Below, piece after piece: positions 14,583 through 14,715 of a stretch of 14,715 bases of DNA. The notes beneath the pieces are model-generated. The model saw nothing but the letters and a program-made list of their open reading frames with translations, ran no database searches and was not told the DNA's origin. How positions within the stretch are numbered: the first letter of the stretch is position 1; every line of letters begins with the position of its first letter. The translations under genes and the position numbers were made by a program. Location: positions 1-14,715 of the forward strand of contig JAHISH010000251.1 of assembly GCA_018818365.1 (NCBI GenBank), in the 5' to 3' direction. The stretch comes from Candidatus Omnitrophota bacterium (lineage in GTDB: Bacteria > Omnitrophota > Gorgyraeia > Gygaellales > Profunditerraquicolaceae).

Positions 14583-14715
14583 AGAGAGAAATAGCGATAG
14601 TTCTGGGGATTCTGATTATTTTTATGGCAGTCTCTTTTTTCGGAATTACCTCGGCTCCCGCCCCGTACGGAGATAACGCCCGGTATGTTATTCTAGCCCA
14701 ATCATTACGTATGGG
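14579..14715 (+). CDS. GT39/ArnT-like polytopic glycosyltransferase, 5' end only
   Basis: Forty-five codons are visible before the window ends. The start overlaps the upstream TGA in an ATGA arrangement. A short basic N-terminus (MKRE) is followed by a membrane helix at about residues 5-23. Then comes Y-G-D-N-A-R-Y-V-I-L-A-Q-S-L (30-43), the first catalytic loop of ArnT/PMT_2-type enzymes, where many relatives read G-D-N-A-x-Y-x-x-L-A-x-S-L; D32 is the likely catalytic acid. It is the natural consumer of a polyprenyl-phosphate sugar made by the fusion protein it overlaps. The rest lies beyond the window, so length and intactness are unknown. Confidence 0.8.
   Translation, partial: MKREIAIVLGILIIFMAVSFFGITSAPAPYGDNARYVILAQSLRM

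Overview
The window is a one-directional glycan assembly cluster. Every recognisable gene lies on the + strand, and neighbours are mostly joined by 0-10 nt gaps or 1-16 nt overlaps. It holds three GT4 glycosyltransferases, four stand-alone GT2 glycosyltransferases, one protein fusing a methyltransferase to a GT2 domain, three stand-alone SAM methyltransferases, one complete and one truncated GT39-like polytopic glycosyltransferase, and a further polytopic protein that resembles GT-C enzymes. No nucleotide-sugar biosynthesis, flippase, ABC exporter, polymerase or initiating phosphoglycosyltransferase is visible, so this is the interior of a larger surface-polysaccharide locus (LPS/O-antigen, capsule or a glycolipid). 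GC is near the mid-forties percent by eye. The WaaE-like GT2 and the GT39 proteins suggest a diderm bacterium. The mixture recalls uncultured lineages such as Omnitrophota, but this is an impression and the sequence does not prove it.

Layout: positions 1-466 contain no convincing gene. They are unusually rich in nested inverted repeats (57-107, 154-182 and 200-417) and end in a possible 11-codon leader ORF coupled to the first GT gene by a GTGA overlap. From 467 to 9535 nine genes run head to tail: GT4, GT2, GT2, zinc-ribbon methyltransferase, WaaE-like GT2, methyltransferase, GT2, GT-C-like membrane protein, GT4. The next gene pair is separated exactly by a 130-bp REPIN/MITE-like element (9535-9664) with 30-bp imperfect inverted ends. 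It starts on the last base of one stop codon, ends one base before the next ATG, and seems to supply that gene's Shine-Dalgarno sequence. Then come GT4, GT39 and a methyltransferase (9665-12969), a 164-bp gap with a perfect 8-bp hairpin, the methyltransferase-GT2 fusion, and the start of a second GT39 protein overlapping it by 4 nt and running off the end.

How the genes probably work together: the soluble GT2 and GT4 enzymes add sugars from nucleotide donors to a lipid-linked acceptor on the cytoplasmic face, and the methyltransferases decorate or cap the sugars. The GT2 half of the fusion looks like a polyprenyl-phosphate sugar synthase. Such enzymes make the lipid-phosphate donors used by GT-C/GT39 proteins outside the cytoplasmic membrane, and two GT39 genes flank it. 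Sugar identities, linkages and final location cannot be read from the sequence.
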